Origin: Tildeniella torsiva UHER 1998/13D
Lineage (GTDB): Bacteria; Cyanobacteriota; Cyanobacteriia; Phormidesmidales; Phormidesmidaceae
Direction of reading: 5' to 3'
Assembly (NCBI GenBank): GCA_019358835.1
Contig: JAHHIH010000019.1
Span: 1-64,000 of the forward strand
Length of the DNA stretch: 64,000 nucleotides
Positions 1 through 8,708 of the stretch are shown here, one piece after another. Under the pieces are notes generated by a model. The model did not search any database. It was not told the DNA's origin and saw only the letters and a list, made by a program, of their open reading frames with translations. A program made the translations under genes and the position numbers. Within the stretch, counting starts at the first letter, position 1; each line of letters opens with the position of its first letter.

Positions 1-64
1 GCGGGTCTTCTAGCGTTTCAAAGTGCGCTAGCAACGTCCCTGACTCAGACCCAGAGGTACTCAT
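1..64 (-). CDS. Possible 5' end of an ISAs1-like transposase (partial)
   Basis: Reading leftward from an ATG at 62-64 gives 21 residues that run off the window edge and end in LLAHFETLEDP. This resembles the N-terminus of ISAs1/H-repeat transposases, which often begin with a short leader and a HF..LEDPR motif. About 60 bases upstream the DNA reads TTTGCCCTG, ending at 127. Read from the element side this is CAGGGCAAA, the kind of terminus expected for this family. Only 21 codons are visible, so it could be another gene or an inactive remnant. Confidence 0.35.
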   Translation of the reverse strand, partial: MSTSGSESGTLLAHFETLEDP

Positions 65-142
65 AGGATGTCCTGCCTCAACATCTATCCTGAAGTATCT
101 CTCATCTACGAGTATGCGTTTGCCCTGCCAGGCCAGCCGATC

Positions 143-1225
143 TTAGGTTGCCGACACCGGCAGTTTGAGATCGAGCAGGTGCAGCAGGCGATCGATATCG
201 AAGTGGGTGGCCACTAGCTCTTGAATGCACTGCACCTTAATCGGTTCGTGCAGGCGTACCTGGCCAAATAGCTCGTCAATGCGCTCCACGGTAGACAGGG
301 TGTCAGAGTCCACCGACACAATGGGCACCTCCAGGTCTGAGGCCCGCTCCAAAATCTCTGGGGACGGCGGAATTTGCCCCGTCAGCACCAGGCATTGGGT
401 AGAGGTTTCTAAAGCTGCAAACTGAATGTCGGTGCGATCGCCCCCGGTCACCACCGCCATATTCGTCGCCTTGCGGAAGTAGCGCAGCGCCGAGTTGACG
501 TTCATCGCCCCAATGGTCAGGGTTTCCACCATCAGGTCAAGGCGATTGGGGCAGCACAGTACCTCAGCGTTGAGGCGGGCCACAATCTCGCGCACGGTAA
601 TGCTGCGCATAATGGGCGATCGCGGCAGCAGCGCCAGAACCGGAATCCCCTGGTTCTCTAAAAAGGGACGCGCTAGCTCGGCACAGGCCGCCGCTGCCTC
701 GGTGGGCACGTCATTGATAATTACCCCGACCAGACGGGAACCCAGCTGGGCCTTGGCGGCCAGCAGCCGATCCACCAGCAGCAGCGAATCGTAGCGCGTC
801 ACCAACAGCACCGCCGCGTCAATCTTCGCCGCAATGTGGGCTACAGACAGGTTCAGCAGCGTGCCCTCAGTCAAATTGCCAGGCCCCTCCAGCAGCAGCA
901 GGTCTTCGCCCCGCTGTTCGGTGTAGTCTTCCAGGCTGTAGCTAGCAGGCGACTGGCCGTTGAGGGCGAGGCGATCGGCCACCGTAGCCTCAGTCAGCGA
1001 AATGGCGGGGGGGTAAAATCGCTCCCCCGGCAACCGCAGCGTCTCGACAATAAAGTCTAAATCCGGGTCTTTTTCATCCCCGTTGATCGAATTGCCCATG
1101 GGTTTACCAAACCCAATGTCCATGCCCAACCCCTGAAGCTGGAGCCCAACACCCAGTAAAATCGCCGATTTGCCGCTATACGACTCGGTTGAACCAATCA
1201 CCAAACGCTTCGCTGAACTGGGCAC
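143..1225 (-). CDS. BioD-like / DRTGG-domain phosphotransacetylase-family protein
   Basis: A 360-residue cytosolic protein with a GTG start. Residues 11-20 form a P-loop (GSTESYSGKS) of the dethiobiotin synthetase/cobyrinate amidotransferase type. The region around residues 255-335 contains a TGGDR motif typical of the DRTGG domain. The arrangement matches the N-terminal two thirds of long phosphotransacetylases, but the catalytic PTA_PTB domain is missing, so acetyl transfer is unlikely. Stand-alone proteins of this length are common in cyanobacteria and are annotated only as phosphotransacetylase family. A nucleotide-dependent regulatory or sensing role is inference. It is a single gene, 177 bases from its upstream neighbour. 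Confidence 0.85.
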   Translation of the reverse strand: MPSSAKRLVIGSTESYSGKSAILLGVGLQLQGLGMDIGFGKPMGNSINGDEKDPDLDFIVETLRLPGERFYPPAISLTEATVADRLALNGQSPASYSLEDYTEQRGEDLLLLEGPGNLTEGTLLNLSVAHIAAKIDAAVLLVTRYDSLLLVDRLLAAKAQLGSRLVGVIINDVPTEAAAACAELARPFLENQGIPVLALLPRSPIMRSITVREIVARLNAEVLCCPNRLDLMVETLTIGAMNVNSALRYFRKATNMAVVTGGDRTDIQFAALETSTQCLVLTGQIPPSPEILERASDLEVPIVSVDSDTLSTVERIDELFGQVRLHEPIKVQCIQELVATHFDIDRLLHLLDLKLPVSAT

Positions 1226-1402
1226 GCCACAAGTCCTCCATGGGGGTAATGCACTGCTCCCTGACCCCTATCGCCGATGCTGCAAAGCAATCCGGCACGT
1301 AGGTCAAAACGTCAGTTGGCACAGCACCACCCCCATTCTGCCACCTTAAGGGGTGTCAGCGTCGGGCATCTTCGTCACCCTGCTCCTAGCCCTATTGTGG
1401 TT

Positions 1403-1783
1403 CTATTCATCTAAACGCAATAGCTTGCGATAAAATCCCTGGGCAAAATCCGCCGGGCGCTTCTGGCGCAGCGCCACAATCACATCAAACAAAAAATCTA
1501 CAAACTCAAAGGTCGCCATCGTAATCTCGTAGCTGAGATCGCTGTCACCCTCAAACTGCATCCGGCAGCGAGTTAAGTCTGCTGGCAGCACAGACACGTT
1601 CCAGGTGGCCACAAAGGCAATGCTATCGCTTCCCTCAATCTGTCGCTCCCCTTCCAGATTGCCCTGCTTATAAAGAGAAATGGCGTAAGGCAGCGCATTA
1701 CGCTTATTGCCCTGGTAGTAGGGCATGTAAACGCTGATATCCTGCTTGCCTGCGGGCTGAATTGCCTCAAACGTCAAACTCAT
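1403..1783 (-). CDS. ebsA: Type IV pilus biogenesis protein EbsA
   Basis: A 126-residue soluble protein matching the cyanobacterial EbsA family as I remember it, with conserved stretches VYMPYYQGNKR, SVLPADLTRCR and QGFYRKLLR. EbsA is required for type IV pilus assembly and for the pilus-dependent secretion that suppresses biofilm formation in Synechococcus elongatus; it interacts with the pilus ATPases. Length fits the family. No membrane segment or signal peptide is visible. It is transcribed alone, divergent from the glycolipid glucosyltransferase gene across a 272-base spacer. The other pilus gene here, pilT, lies about 34 kb away. Confidence 0.85.
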   Translation of the reverse strand: MSLTFEAIQPAGKQDISVYMPYYQGNKRNALPYAISLYKQGNLEGERQIEGSDSIAFVATWNVSVLPADLTRCRMQFEGDSDLSYEITMATFEFVDFLFDVIVALRQKRPADFAQGFYRKLLRLDE

Positions 1784-2055
1784 GGGTCTGGCCTTAGGTC
1801 AAGTTTCAACAAACGATCATGCGGACGATCATCGGGGTTAGATGCTTAGGATACTGGATACCCATCTCGTCGGATCGCCGATGACGACGCGACATAGAGC
1901 TAGCATTCCCCAGGAGGGTCTTAGGGGTATCACCAAAATTTTCCGCAAAATCGAGGATGATAGACCTAGGCCAAGGCTGTGCTGGGCGTTAAGGTATTGA
2001 TTCCATGGCGCGGTCTGATCGCGGTCTTTTTTTGTTGTGCTCCCTCCCTGAGTAA

Positions 2056-3495
2056 ATGCCTGATTTTCCTGGACGCTTTTCCCCTCGGCGCTTCTATACT
2101 CCGATCGAAGAGTTGGAAATCGAAGATTTTCCGGGATTTGCCGGTCGTCGCTCTAAGGCGGCCCTGACACTCATTGTTTTGTGGGGCATCACCGTTGCGC
2201 TGCACCTGCTGTCTTGGGGCAGTTGGGTCGTGTTAGGGTTGACGGCCCTGCTCACTACCCACGCGCTGCGAATTTTGTCGGGTCGGCCTTTGCCGCCGCC
2301 GCTACCGCTACCCTCTACCGCCGCAGAAACGCTGCAACACACCGATGCGATCGCCGAAGGCCAGGCTTTGACCATCGCAGCCTCTCCCGTTGAGGCTTGG
2401 CCCTACGTCTCTCTCCTGGTCGCTGCCAAAAACGAAGAGACCGTTATCGAACCTCTCGTTGCCGCCCTGTGCCAGCTAGACTATCCGGCCTGCCGCTACG
2501 AGGTCTGGATTATTGACGACAACAGCACCGATGGCACTAACCAGCGCCTACAGGCGCTCACCACCCGATACCCTCAGCTGCGAGTGCTGCGCCGTGCCGC
2601 TGGGGCCAGCGGGGGGAAGTCGGGAGCACTTAACCAGGTATGGCCCAGCACCAAAGGCGACATCATTGGCGTGTTTGATGCCGATGCCCGAGTTCCTAAA
2701 GAGCTGCTGCGCCATATGGTACCCCTGTTTGACCAGGCCGAGGTTGGCGCTGTGCAGCTGCAAAAGGCCATTGTCAACCGAGCCAAAAATCTCTGGACCC
2801 GTGGCCAGCAGGCCGAGATGGCCCTCGACAGCTACTTTCAGCAGCAGCGCATCAGCCTCGGCGGCATTGGTGAACTGCGGGGCAACGGCCAGTTTGTTCG
2901 CCGCGCCGCCCTAGCCCAGTGCGGCGGCTGGAACGAAGAAACCATCACCGACGACCTCGACCTCACCCTGCGCTTGCACTTTAGCGGCTGGGAAATTCAG
3001 TTTTTGCTGCAACCCGCCGTGGGCGAAGAGGGAGTGGAGCGGCCCACGGCCCTGTGGCACCAGCGCAACCGTTGGGCTGAGGGGGGCTACCAGCGCTACC
3101 TCGACTACTGGCGACTGATTGCCCAGCACCGTCTGGCTCCAGCCAAAACCTTTGATATGGCTGCTTTCTGGATCATTCAGTACGGCTTGCCAACGGTGGC
3201 CTTGCCGGATTTTGTCCTGTCAGTACTGCGCCATCGTCTACCGCTGTTTTTGCCGCTGTCGAGCCTGGCCCTGACGCTCTCTATGATCGGCATGTTTTGC
3301 GGGCTACGCCGCACCCGGCAACAGTCTGCATGGGTGAGCGGGGTGCAAACCCTGTGGGGTAACCTGTATATGCTGCACTGGCTGGTGGTAATTGCCACCA
3401 TGGCAATGCGGCTATCGGTACGGCCCAAGCGACTGCGCTGGGTCAAAACCATTCACCTGGGGAGCGAGGATGATCTCCGGATCGACCTGCCCTAG
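2056..3495 (+). CDS. mgdA: 1,2-diacylglycerol 3-beta-glucosyltransferase (monoglucosyldiacylglycerol synthase)
   Basis: A 479-residue membrane GT2 enzyme that transfers glucose from UDP-glucose to diacylglycerol, the first step of cyanobacterial galactolipid synthesis. It has the length and overall pattern of Synechocystis Sll1377. The GT2 catalytic series is intact: DD at 154-155, DAD at 208-210, TDD at 298-300 and QRNRW at 336-340. Hydrophobic segments lie at about 34-72, 370-415 and 430-452, placing the active site on the cytosolic face. The GELRGNGQFVRR segment at about 273-283 is typical of this subgroup. The ATG at 2056 gives the expected N-terminus. The product is later epimerised to monogalactosyldiacylglycerol by an enzyme not seen here. 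Confidence 0.9.
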   Translation: MPDFPGRFSPRRFYTPIEELEIEDFPGFAGRRSKAALTLIVLWGITVALHLLSWGSWVVLGLTALLTTHALRILSGRPLPPPLPLPSTAAETLQHTDAIAEGQALTIAASPVEAWPYVSLLVAAKNEETVIEPLVAALCQLDYPACRYEVWIIDDNSTDGTNQRLQALTTRYPQLRVLRRAAGASGGKSGALNQVWPSTKGDIIGVFDADARVPKELLRHMVPLFDQAEVGAVQLQKAIVNRAKNLWTRGQQAEMALDSYFQQQRISLGGIGELRGNGQFVRRAALAQCGGWNEETITDDLDLTLRLHFSGWEIQFLLQPAVGEEGVERPTALWHQRNRWAEGGYQRYLDYWRLIAQHRLAPAKTFDMAAFWIIQYGLPTVALPDFVLSVLRHRLPLFLPLSSLALTLSMIGMFCGLRRTRQQSAWVSGVQTLWGNLYMLHWLVVIATMAMRLSVRPKRLRWVKTIHLGSEDDLRIDLP

Positions 3496-3519
3496 CCTAT
3501 TGTTCTGTGCCGCTCTGCC

Positions 3520-3786
3520 ATGCCCTGGTTCGTTAAGATCGAAAAAGGCGTTGTTGACAAAGCCATCTTCGACCAATATGTAACGGCTCATGTGGCCTAC
3601 GTCAAAGGCTTAATTGCCCGAGGGCACGCTGCTAAAAGCGGCTACTGGGCCGAATATGGGGGTGGTATGCTGTTATTTAGGGCTGATTCTATCGAAGAAG
3701 CCCGCGCCATTGTGGCTGCCGACCCGCTGATTGCCAACCACTGCGTCGAGTATGAGCTGCATGAATGGCGGGTGGTGGTTGAATAG
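3520..3786 (+). CDS. YciI family protein
   Basis: An 88-residue protein of the YCII-related dimeric alpha-beta barrel fold. The family pattern is visible: an N-terminal beta strand ([10 protein letters not shown]), a helix with [13 protein letters not shown], a glycine-rich turn, and a C-terminal strand ending in [11 protein letters not shown]. Biochemical roles in the family are poorly known; some members are dehydrochlorinase-like or regulatory. It sits 24 bases after mgdA and 11 bases before smpB on the same strand, so the three genes may be cotranscribed. Confidence 0.85.
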   Translation: MPWFVKIEKGVVDKAIFDQYVTAHVAYVKGLIARGHAAKSGYWAEYGGGMLLFRADSIEEARAIVAADPLIANHCVEYELHEWRVVVE

Positions 3787-3797
3787 GAGAATGCGCC

Positions 3798-4268
3798 GTG
3801 GCCGATTCAAGCGATGGATATAAAATTGTCAGCGATAACCGCCAGGCCCGCCACGAATACGAAATTCTAGAAACCTACGAAGCTGGCTTAGAGCTAATGG
3901 GTTCAGAGGTCAAGTCAATTCGCCAGGGCAGAGTTAACCTGCGTGATGGCTATGCTCTGATCAAAGATGGTGAGCTGTGGTTGCACAATGTGCACATTTC
4001 TCCTTACACCATGACCAACAAGGCCTACAACCACGAGGCCAAACGTGCCCGTAAGCTGCTGCTGCACCGCGACGAAATTCGCAAGCTGATCGGCAAAGTC
4101 GAGCAGAAAGGGCTGACTCTGGTACCGCTTAAGCTCTATCTTCAACGGGGCTGGGTCAAGGCCACCATTGCCCTGGCCAAGGGCAAGAAGCTCCACGACA
4201 AGCGCGAAAGCCTCAAGCGCAAGCAAGAAGGCCGCGAGACCGCTCGGGCTCTGAGTGGACGAGACTAG
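3798..4268 (+). CDS. smpB: SsrA-binding protein SmpB
   Basis: A 156-residue RNA-binding protein that delivers tmRNA to stalled ribosomes for trans-translation. Hallmarks are visible: the early [39 protein letters not shown] and a basic C-terminal tail with [15 protein letters not shown]. It starts at GTG 3798, nine bases after an AGGAG Shine-Dalgarno at 3785-3789 that overlaps the end of the YciI gene. Length is normal. The tmRNA gene (ssrA) is not in this window. Confidence 0.97.
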   Translation: MADSSDGYKIVSDNRQARHEYEILETYEAGLELMGSEVKSIRQGRVNLRDGYALIKDGELWLHNVHISPYTMTNKAYNHEAKRARKLLLHRDEIRKLIGKVEQKGLTLVPLKLYLQRGWVKATIALAKGKKLHDKRESLKRKQEGRETARALSGRD

Positions 4269-4348
4269 ATGAGGTTGTGCGGCTCTCTGCCTAAGAGCAA
4301 CTGTGGATAAAACACCTTCAATGGGTAAGTCGCCTCAACCATCAGGCG

Positions 4349-6037
4349 CTATTCAATACTCACACCCCCGAAGGTTTCGGCCTTTTTGCCCGTCCGAGCA
4401 GGAGCCGCTTTTTCGAGCTGGCGAGCCTGTTGGCGGTGACTTTGAAAATGGCTGAGCCAGGCCTCCGGAGCGTTCATGGTTTCGCCGCCGTGCTGGGTTA
4501 ATCGTTTGCGCACCTGGCAGAGCACTGGAGTATTGACGCAGGCCCCCGAAACGATCACCTGGCCTTTGGTGAGCGAGGGTAATTCTTTCAATAAATCGCG
4601 CCCGGCGGCTTCAACGCCGTACTTCAGGCTGTCTTGATCTACTGGGTTGACGATGCGCATGAGGAACTGGCTCATGCACTGGCTCAGCACGTCGGAGTCG
4701 AGCTTGCCGGGGCGCTGGGTAATCAACCCCACCCCCATGCCAAACTTGCGGCCCTCGCTGAGAATCGTCCGCAGCACCTGCTTGCAGCGGGCCGGTTCGT
4801 TGGCGGGGGCGAAGCGGTGGGCCTCTTCGATCAGAATAAACACCGGGTAGGGCAGATAGTTCTCGTCGTCGGCAGAGATTTTGTCTTTGGCGGTGTTGAT
4901 GCGGGCTTGGTAGCTCTGGCGCAGCACGGCGGCGCAGATCACCTGCTGCTCTTCCTGGCTAATCTCGTTCATTTGCAGCACCGTCACCTGGCCGGGGGCG
5001 AACAGATCCTTCGGGGCCAGGTGCTCCATGCGGTGGAAGTAGTCCGATCGCTCCAACTTACCCAGCTTCCACTCCAGCGCCGGGGCCGAGGAGCCGGTCT
5101 TCTCGTTGCCTTCGTCATCGGTAGTGCGGTCTGACTCGTAGCAGGCCGAGATTAGATCCTGTACATCCCAACGGTGTTCGCCAAATTTGTGCTTACCGAG
5201 CAGACTGAAGGCTTTGTTGAGAATGGCCTGCTGGCGATCGCTCATATCCGGCAAGAGCGTCAGAATGTCGTAGTAATCCAGCGACGACATGCGAATGCGA
5301 ATGTCATCGGGGGTGAGTAGCTTCACCTCGGGGCTGTAGCCGTCGTCGCTGGCAAAGCTGGGGTGGCCGCGCATGTCGGCCAGGGTGCCATACTCGCCAT
5401 GGGGGTCAAAGATTAGCACGGCTGCGCGGTTGTAGGGGCTGAGTAGTTCTTCGATCAGTACCCCGGCGGTGTAGCTTTTGCCGGAGCCGGTGCCCGCCAA
5501 GATAGCCATGTGGGTGCTCACCAGCTCTTTTACATCCAGCGTCACGGGCACCCGATCGCCGGGGCGCAGCAGAAGGGAACCGATGTGAGCCGAGCCAATT
5601 TCTTCCCGCTGCTTTTTGTTGATAATCTGGCGCAGGCTGTCGTCGTCGGCCAAGCAGACCTTCGCGCCGGGGTCGGGGGCAATGCGAGGGTTCATAAAGC
5701 CGAGTGCGGGGTGGAAGTGGCCTACCACATCGACGGTGACTTCGTAGATTTCGGGGTTGGGGTGGGCAAAGCCAACCAGAGCCGCGATCGCCTCAGGGTC
5801 AATATCTGGGTCGGCAAAGATGCGATCGGGTAGGTGGTCGATCAGGCGGCGTTCAGAGATCTTGCCCAAAATCTGGGCCCTGGGGATATCCGCCAGGTCG
5901 ACGGTGTAGTAGACAAACTCGCCGATTTTGACCTGGCGGTTGTCGGCAGTGATGAACACATACTGGTTGCCGTTTTCCCCCGGTCCCTTGACGGTACCAA
6001 TCACTGGAGAAGCCGAAGGTTGCTTTGACCGTGCCAT
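4349..6037 (-). CDS. HerA-like DUF87 ATP-binding protein
   Basis: A 562-residue FtsK/HerA-superfamily ATPase. An N-terminal HAS-barrel-like region covers about residues 10-110. Walker A is AGTGSGKS at 181-188, followed by a DPHGEY motif near 211-216. A Walker B-like ILIEEAHRFAP lies near 400-410, and LITQRPGKLD follows as sensor/Q-loop. HerA proteins are hexameric DNA translocases that work with NurA in archaea. No nuclease partner is present here, and the free-standing bacterial copies are uncharacterised. The gene is convergent with smpB and transcribed alone. Confidence 0.85.
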   Translation of the reverse strand: MARSKQPSASPVIGTVKGPGENGNQYVFITADNRQVKIGEFVYYTVDLADIPRAQILGKISERRLIDHLPDRIFADPDIDPEAIAALVGFAHPNPEIYEVTVDVVGHFHPALGFMNPRIAPDPGAKVCLADDDSLRQIINKKQREEIGSAHIGSLLLRPGDRVPVTLDVKELVSTHMAILAGTGSGKSYTAGVLIEELLSPYNRAAVLIFDPHGEYGTLADMRGHPSFASDDGYSPEVKLLTPDDIRIRMSSLDYYDILTLLPDMSDRQQAILNKAFSLLGKHKFGEHRWDVQDLISACYESDRTTDDEGNEKTGSSAPALEWKLGKLERSDYFHRMEHLAPKDLFAPGQVTVLQMNEISQEEQQVICAAVLRQSYQARINTAKDKISADDENYLPYPVFILIEEAHRFAPANEPARCKQVLRTILSEGRKFGMGVGLITQRPGKLDSDVLSQCMSQFLMRIVNPVDQDSLKYGVEAAGRDLLKELPSLTKGQVIVSGACVNTPVLCQVRKRLTQHGGETMNAPEAWLSHFQSHRQQARQLEKAAPARTGKKAETFGGVSIE

Positions 6038-6377
6038 AGGAACCCGCTAGAAAGGAATTGCTGTCAGGGTCGCGAAAATCGAGCCATCCCTGCTACTGAC
6101 TTCATTAATACTAATGTCCTGCTGACGATTAGGGTAGAGGCAACGTCATCGGCTTGTGAAGAAGCTATCGAACTGGGCCGGTCAAAAACTGGCCTTCGGC
6201 CATCGCGGCGGAGATTGCGGATCTTGCGGAGTCAGGGCGTTCAAGAAATTGGCGTATTCACGGATACTGTCTGGCGGGCAAGTCGATAGGCTAGGGGGAG
6301 TCGAGGATGAGGCCAGCGTTAGCCTGCGCCCCACCCCTGGCTCAGGAGGTCAGGAACACTTCGCTAGATGGTTGCCC

Positions 6378-7730
6378 ATGGCTTCGGAAAATCCGACGGT
6401 TTTGTTCCAGGCACGCTCTCCTGAGGGGCTGTCATCTACCTCCCCCAGTTTTTGTGAGGGACGTGAAACTTGGCCTTTAGTCCACGCCCTGGCCGCTACG
6501 CTCAATGAACCGGATGTTTTGGCGTCTCTAGCGGAGGTACTGGGTACTCATTTGGGGGCTAGGGCTTGCCTGCTGCTCTGCCACTATCCCAATACCCACG
6601 AGTTGACCTATACCTGCTGGCACCAGGAGAGTGCCCCGGTTGGCTACCAGCTCGGCCTCGCCGAGGCAGGCTCGTCCTTAGATCGGCAGCGCCGGGTGGT
6701 CCTAGATCTCATTCATCAAACCACTGAGCAGCCGGTGGGCAGGGCGCGGCTGTTTTGGCAAAAGGGATTGGTAGGGCTGCTGCGCACTGACGAGGGGCCG
6801 CCTGATTGGCTGCGCACCATTGCCACCTGCATCGCCATTGCTGTAGACGGGGCCGGGCTTCAGGGAGCGATACTGCTGCTGGGAACTGGGGGGCTATCTG
6901 TGGATCCTACCGTGCAGGCCAATTTGGCTAGCCTGGGCGCGATCGCCTTCCACCAGCATTATCTTCAAGGCCAGTCTCAACGCAACACTGAGCAGCTGCG
7001 CTACCTCAACTACCTAAAAGAAGACTTTCTCAGCACCCTCAACCACGAGCTGCGCACCCCCCTCACCAGCATGATGCTGGCCATTCGCATGCTGCGCCGC
7101 CCCGACCTCACCCCAGAGCGGTCGGCCATGTATTTAGATATTTTGGAGCAGCAGTGCAATCGCGAGATCGGCCTGGTGAACGATCTGCTGATGCTGCAAA
7201 CGCTAGAGTCTAAAGCTCCGGCTGCGGTGCGCCAGCCTCTGGATATGGGCAAGTTGCTGTTGGATTTGGCCGACCAGCACAGGGAATCGTTTCAGCAGTC
7301 TCAGCTCAGATTGGCGCTGCAGCTGCCGTCTAACCCGGTAATGCTATCCACCGACCTAGAGCGGCTAACCAAGGTGCTGCTAGAGCTGGTGGGCAACGCC
7401 CGCAAGTACTCGGCCCCCAAAACCGTTGTCACCCTCGCCTTGGCCGATAATCAAGCCTCAAATGGACGGATGACCCTGCAAATCAGCAATCTGGGCGCAG
7501 CCATTGAGGCCGACGACCTGCCCCATATTTTTGACAAGTTTCGCCGAGGAGCCAATGCAACCAAAGATGGCATTGCGGGCACCGGCACCGGCTTGGCCCT
7601 GGCCCGTGGGCTAGTGGAGCAGCTGGGGGGCACTATAAAGGTGTCGAGCCATCCCAGCGGGGCCCAACTCTGGCAAACCTGCTTTACCCTTGAGTTTGAA
7701 CGCCATGACAAATCTAGCCACAATTTGTAG
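6378..7730 (+). CDS. Sensor histidine kinase with N-terminal GAF-like domain
   Basis: A cytosolic sensor kinase of 450 residues from ATG 6378. The frame stays open upstream to a GTG at 6156, but those 74 codons look non-coding in composition. A GAF-like region covers about residues 30-190. A HisKA domain follows with H-box FLSTLNHELRTPLTS; the phosphoacceptor is about His223 in the 450-residue form. The HATPase domain has an N-box (ELVGNARKYS), IFDKFRRG and a TGTGLAL G-box. No transmembrane segment is seen, so the signal is probably cytosolic. No response regulator is adjacent. The start is uncertain; the best Shine-Dalgarno (AGGAGG, 6344) is poorly placed for any in-frame start. Confidence 0.85.
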   Translation: MASENPTVLFQARSPEGLSSTSPSFCEGRETWPLVHALAATLNEPDVLASLAEVLGTHLGARACLLLCHYPNTHELTYTCWHQESAPVGYQLGLAEAGSSLDRQRRVVLDLIHQTTEQPVGRARLFWQKGLVGLLRTDEGPPDWLRTIATCIAIAVDGAGLQGAILLLGTGGLSVDPTVQANLASLGAIAFHQHYLQGQSQRNTEQLRYLNYLKEDFLSTLNHELRTPLTSMMLAIRMLRRPDLTPERSAMYLDILEQQCNREIGLVNDLLMLQTLESKAPAAVRQPLDMGKLLLDLADQHRESFQQSQLRLALQLPSNPVMLSTDLERLTKVLLELVGNARKYSAPKTVVTLALADNQASNGRMTLQISNLGAAIEADDLPHIFDKFRRGANATKDGIAGTGTGLALARGLVEQLGGTIKVSSHPSGAQLWQTCFTLEFERHDKSSHNL

Positions 7731-7755
7731 GCCCATAATTCACAGGGGCAACACC

Positions 7756-7778
7756 ATACCAGCAAATTTTGCTGGTAT
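7756..7778. terminator. Palindrome, possible terminator or operator
   Basis: A near-perfect palindrome of 23 bases with arms ATACCAGCAAA and TTTGCTGGTAT. It can fold as an 8 bp stem with a 7-base loop. It lies 25 bases after the histidine kinase stop and about 58 bases before the next gene. There is no long T-tract, so it could be a weak terminator or a dimeric protein-binding site. Confidence 0.4.
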
Positions 7779-7836
7779 TCTGGGCACAGGCGTGGTGGCC
7801 TGGCCAAACTGCACCGTTAATGGCTGGTTTTAATCC

Positions 7837-8403
7837 ATGACTGCGACAACCCCCGACACCAATAGCTTTGAATCGGCGCTCCTAGGTGCTGAGGTTTCTG
7901 CTCAGGCAGCAGGCGTCACCATTGATACCGAAAAACTGGAGGGGCAGCAGCGCCGCATTTTGGCCTCCACCCAGATTCCGGCAACCGCCGACCAGGTGTG
8001 GCAGGTGTTGACCGATTACGACAACCTGTCGAGCTTTATTCCCAACCTCTCCTACAGCCAGCGGTTGAGTCATCCTGACGGCGGCATTCGGCTAGAGCAA
8101 ATTGGCTCTCAGTGCTTTCTCAATATTAAGTTTTGCGCCCGCGTGGTGCTGGATATGGTTGAGGCTTTCCCTAAGGAACTGCGATTCTCGATGGTCGAGG
8201 GTGACTTCCGCCAGTTTGAGGGCAAATGGACGCTAGAACCCGTCAAGGATGCCGCTGGCGAGTTGGTTTGCCTGGGCTACGACCTGGTGATTCGGCCTCC
8301 CCGCGCGATGCCGGTAGCGCTGATTGAGCGGCACATTCGCAATGACCTAAGCCGCAATCTGCAAGCCATTAGCGATCGCACCATCACCCTATTTGCGGCA
8401 TAG
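7837..8403 (+). CDS. SRPBCC (START/polyketide cyclase-like) family protein
   Basis: A 188-residue protein with a helix-grip ligand-binding fold. The motif TQIPATADQVWQVLTDYDNLSSFIPNL (about residues 46-72) is the characteristic start of the cyclase/dehydrase Polyketide_cyc family. A C-terminal helix follows with IERHIRNDLSRNLQAI. Cyanobacteria and plastids hold several such proteins that probably bind lipids or other hydrophobic ligands; the ligand cannot be told from sequence. The first 40 residues are variable and polar. It is a single gene on the plus strand downstream of the histidine kinase. Confidence 0.85.
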   Translation: MTATTPDTNSFESALLGAEVSAQAAGVTIDTEKLEGQQRRILASTQIPATADQVWQVLTDYDNLSSFIPNLSYSQRLSHPDGGIRLEQIGSQCFLNIKFCARVVLDMVEAFPKELRFSMVEGDFRQFEGKWTLEPVKDAAGELVCLGYDLVIRPPRAMPVALIERHIRNDLSRNLQAISDRTITLFAA

Positions 8404-8439
8404 AGAGCGTCAGAGATGACTGCACCTCTGGCGCTGAGG

Positions 8440-8700
8440 CTAGAGCGGTTCTTTCCACGCGTGCCACTTCAGTAAACTAGGGTCGCGCCCACCCTCGGCG
8501 TAGTAAATGGCCATGCGGATAACGTAGAGGTAGTTTTTGCTGGTTTTGTGATGTTCACGCGTATTCACTTCAATGAGCTGCGCAAAGAGATCCTCAGCGG
8601 CTTTGCCCACTAGGTCACTCTGAGACCAGACACCTAGACGGGCAAAATCGCGGGTAAAGGTCTTGCCAATCCCCGGAATGTCTGTCAAGTCAGACTTCAC
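8440..8700 (-). CDS. Helix-hairpin-helix protein of the Cdd1 (pathogenicity locus) family
   Basis: An 86-residue protein opening with LTDIPGIGKTFTRDFARLGVWS. This helix-hairpin-helix has the IPGIGK pattern found in small Cdd1-family proteins and in DNA-binding HhH domains. The remainder has the family's conserved region ending in the acid/aromatic segment AIYYAEGGRDPSLLKWHAWK. Function is unknown; nucleic-acid or protein binding is inference. It lies eight bases downstream of the methyltransferase gene and is probably in the same transcript. Confidence 0.8.
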   Translation of the reverse strand: MKSDLTDIPGIGKTFTRDFARLGVWSQSDLVGKAAEDLFAQLIEVNTREHHKTSKNYLYVIRMAIYYAEGGRDPSLLKWHAWKEPL

Positions 8701-8708
8701 GACTGCGC

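Noticed and set aside
6156-6377. N-terminal 74-codon extension of the histidine kinase
   Set aside because: Composition looks non-coding; GTG 6156 lacks a good ribosome site. ATG 6378 gives a better start, though some doubt remains.
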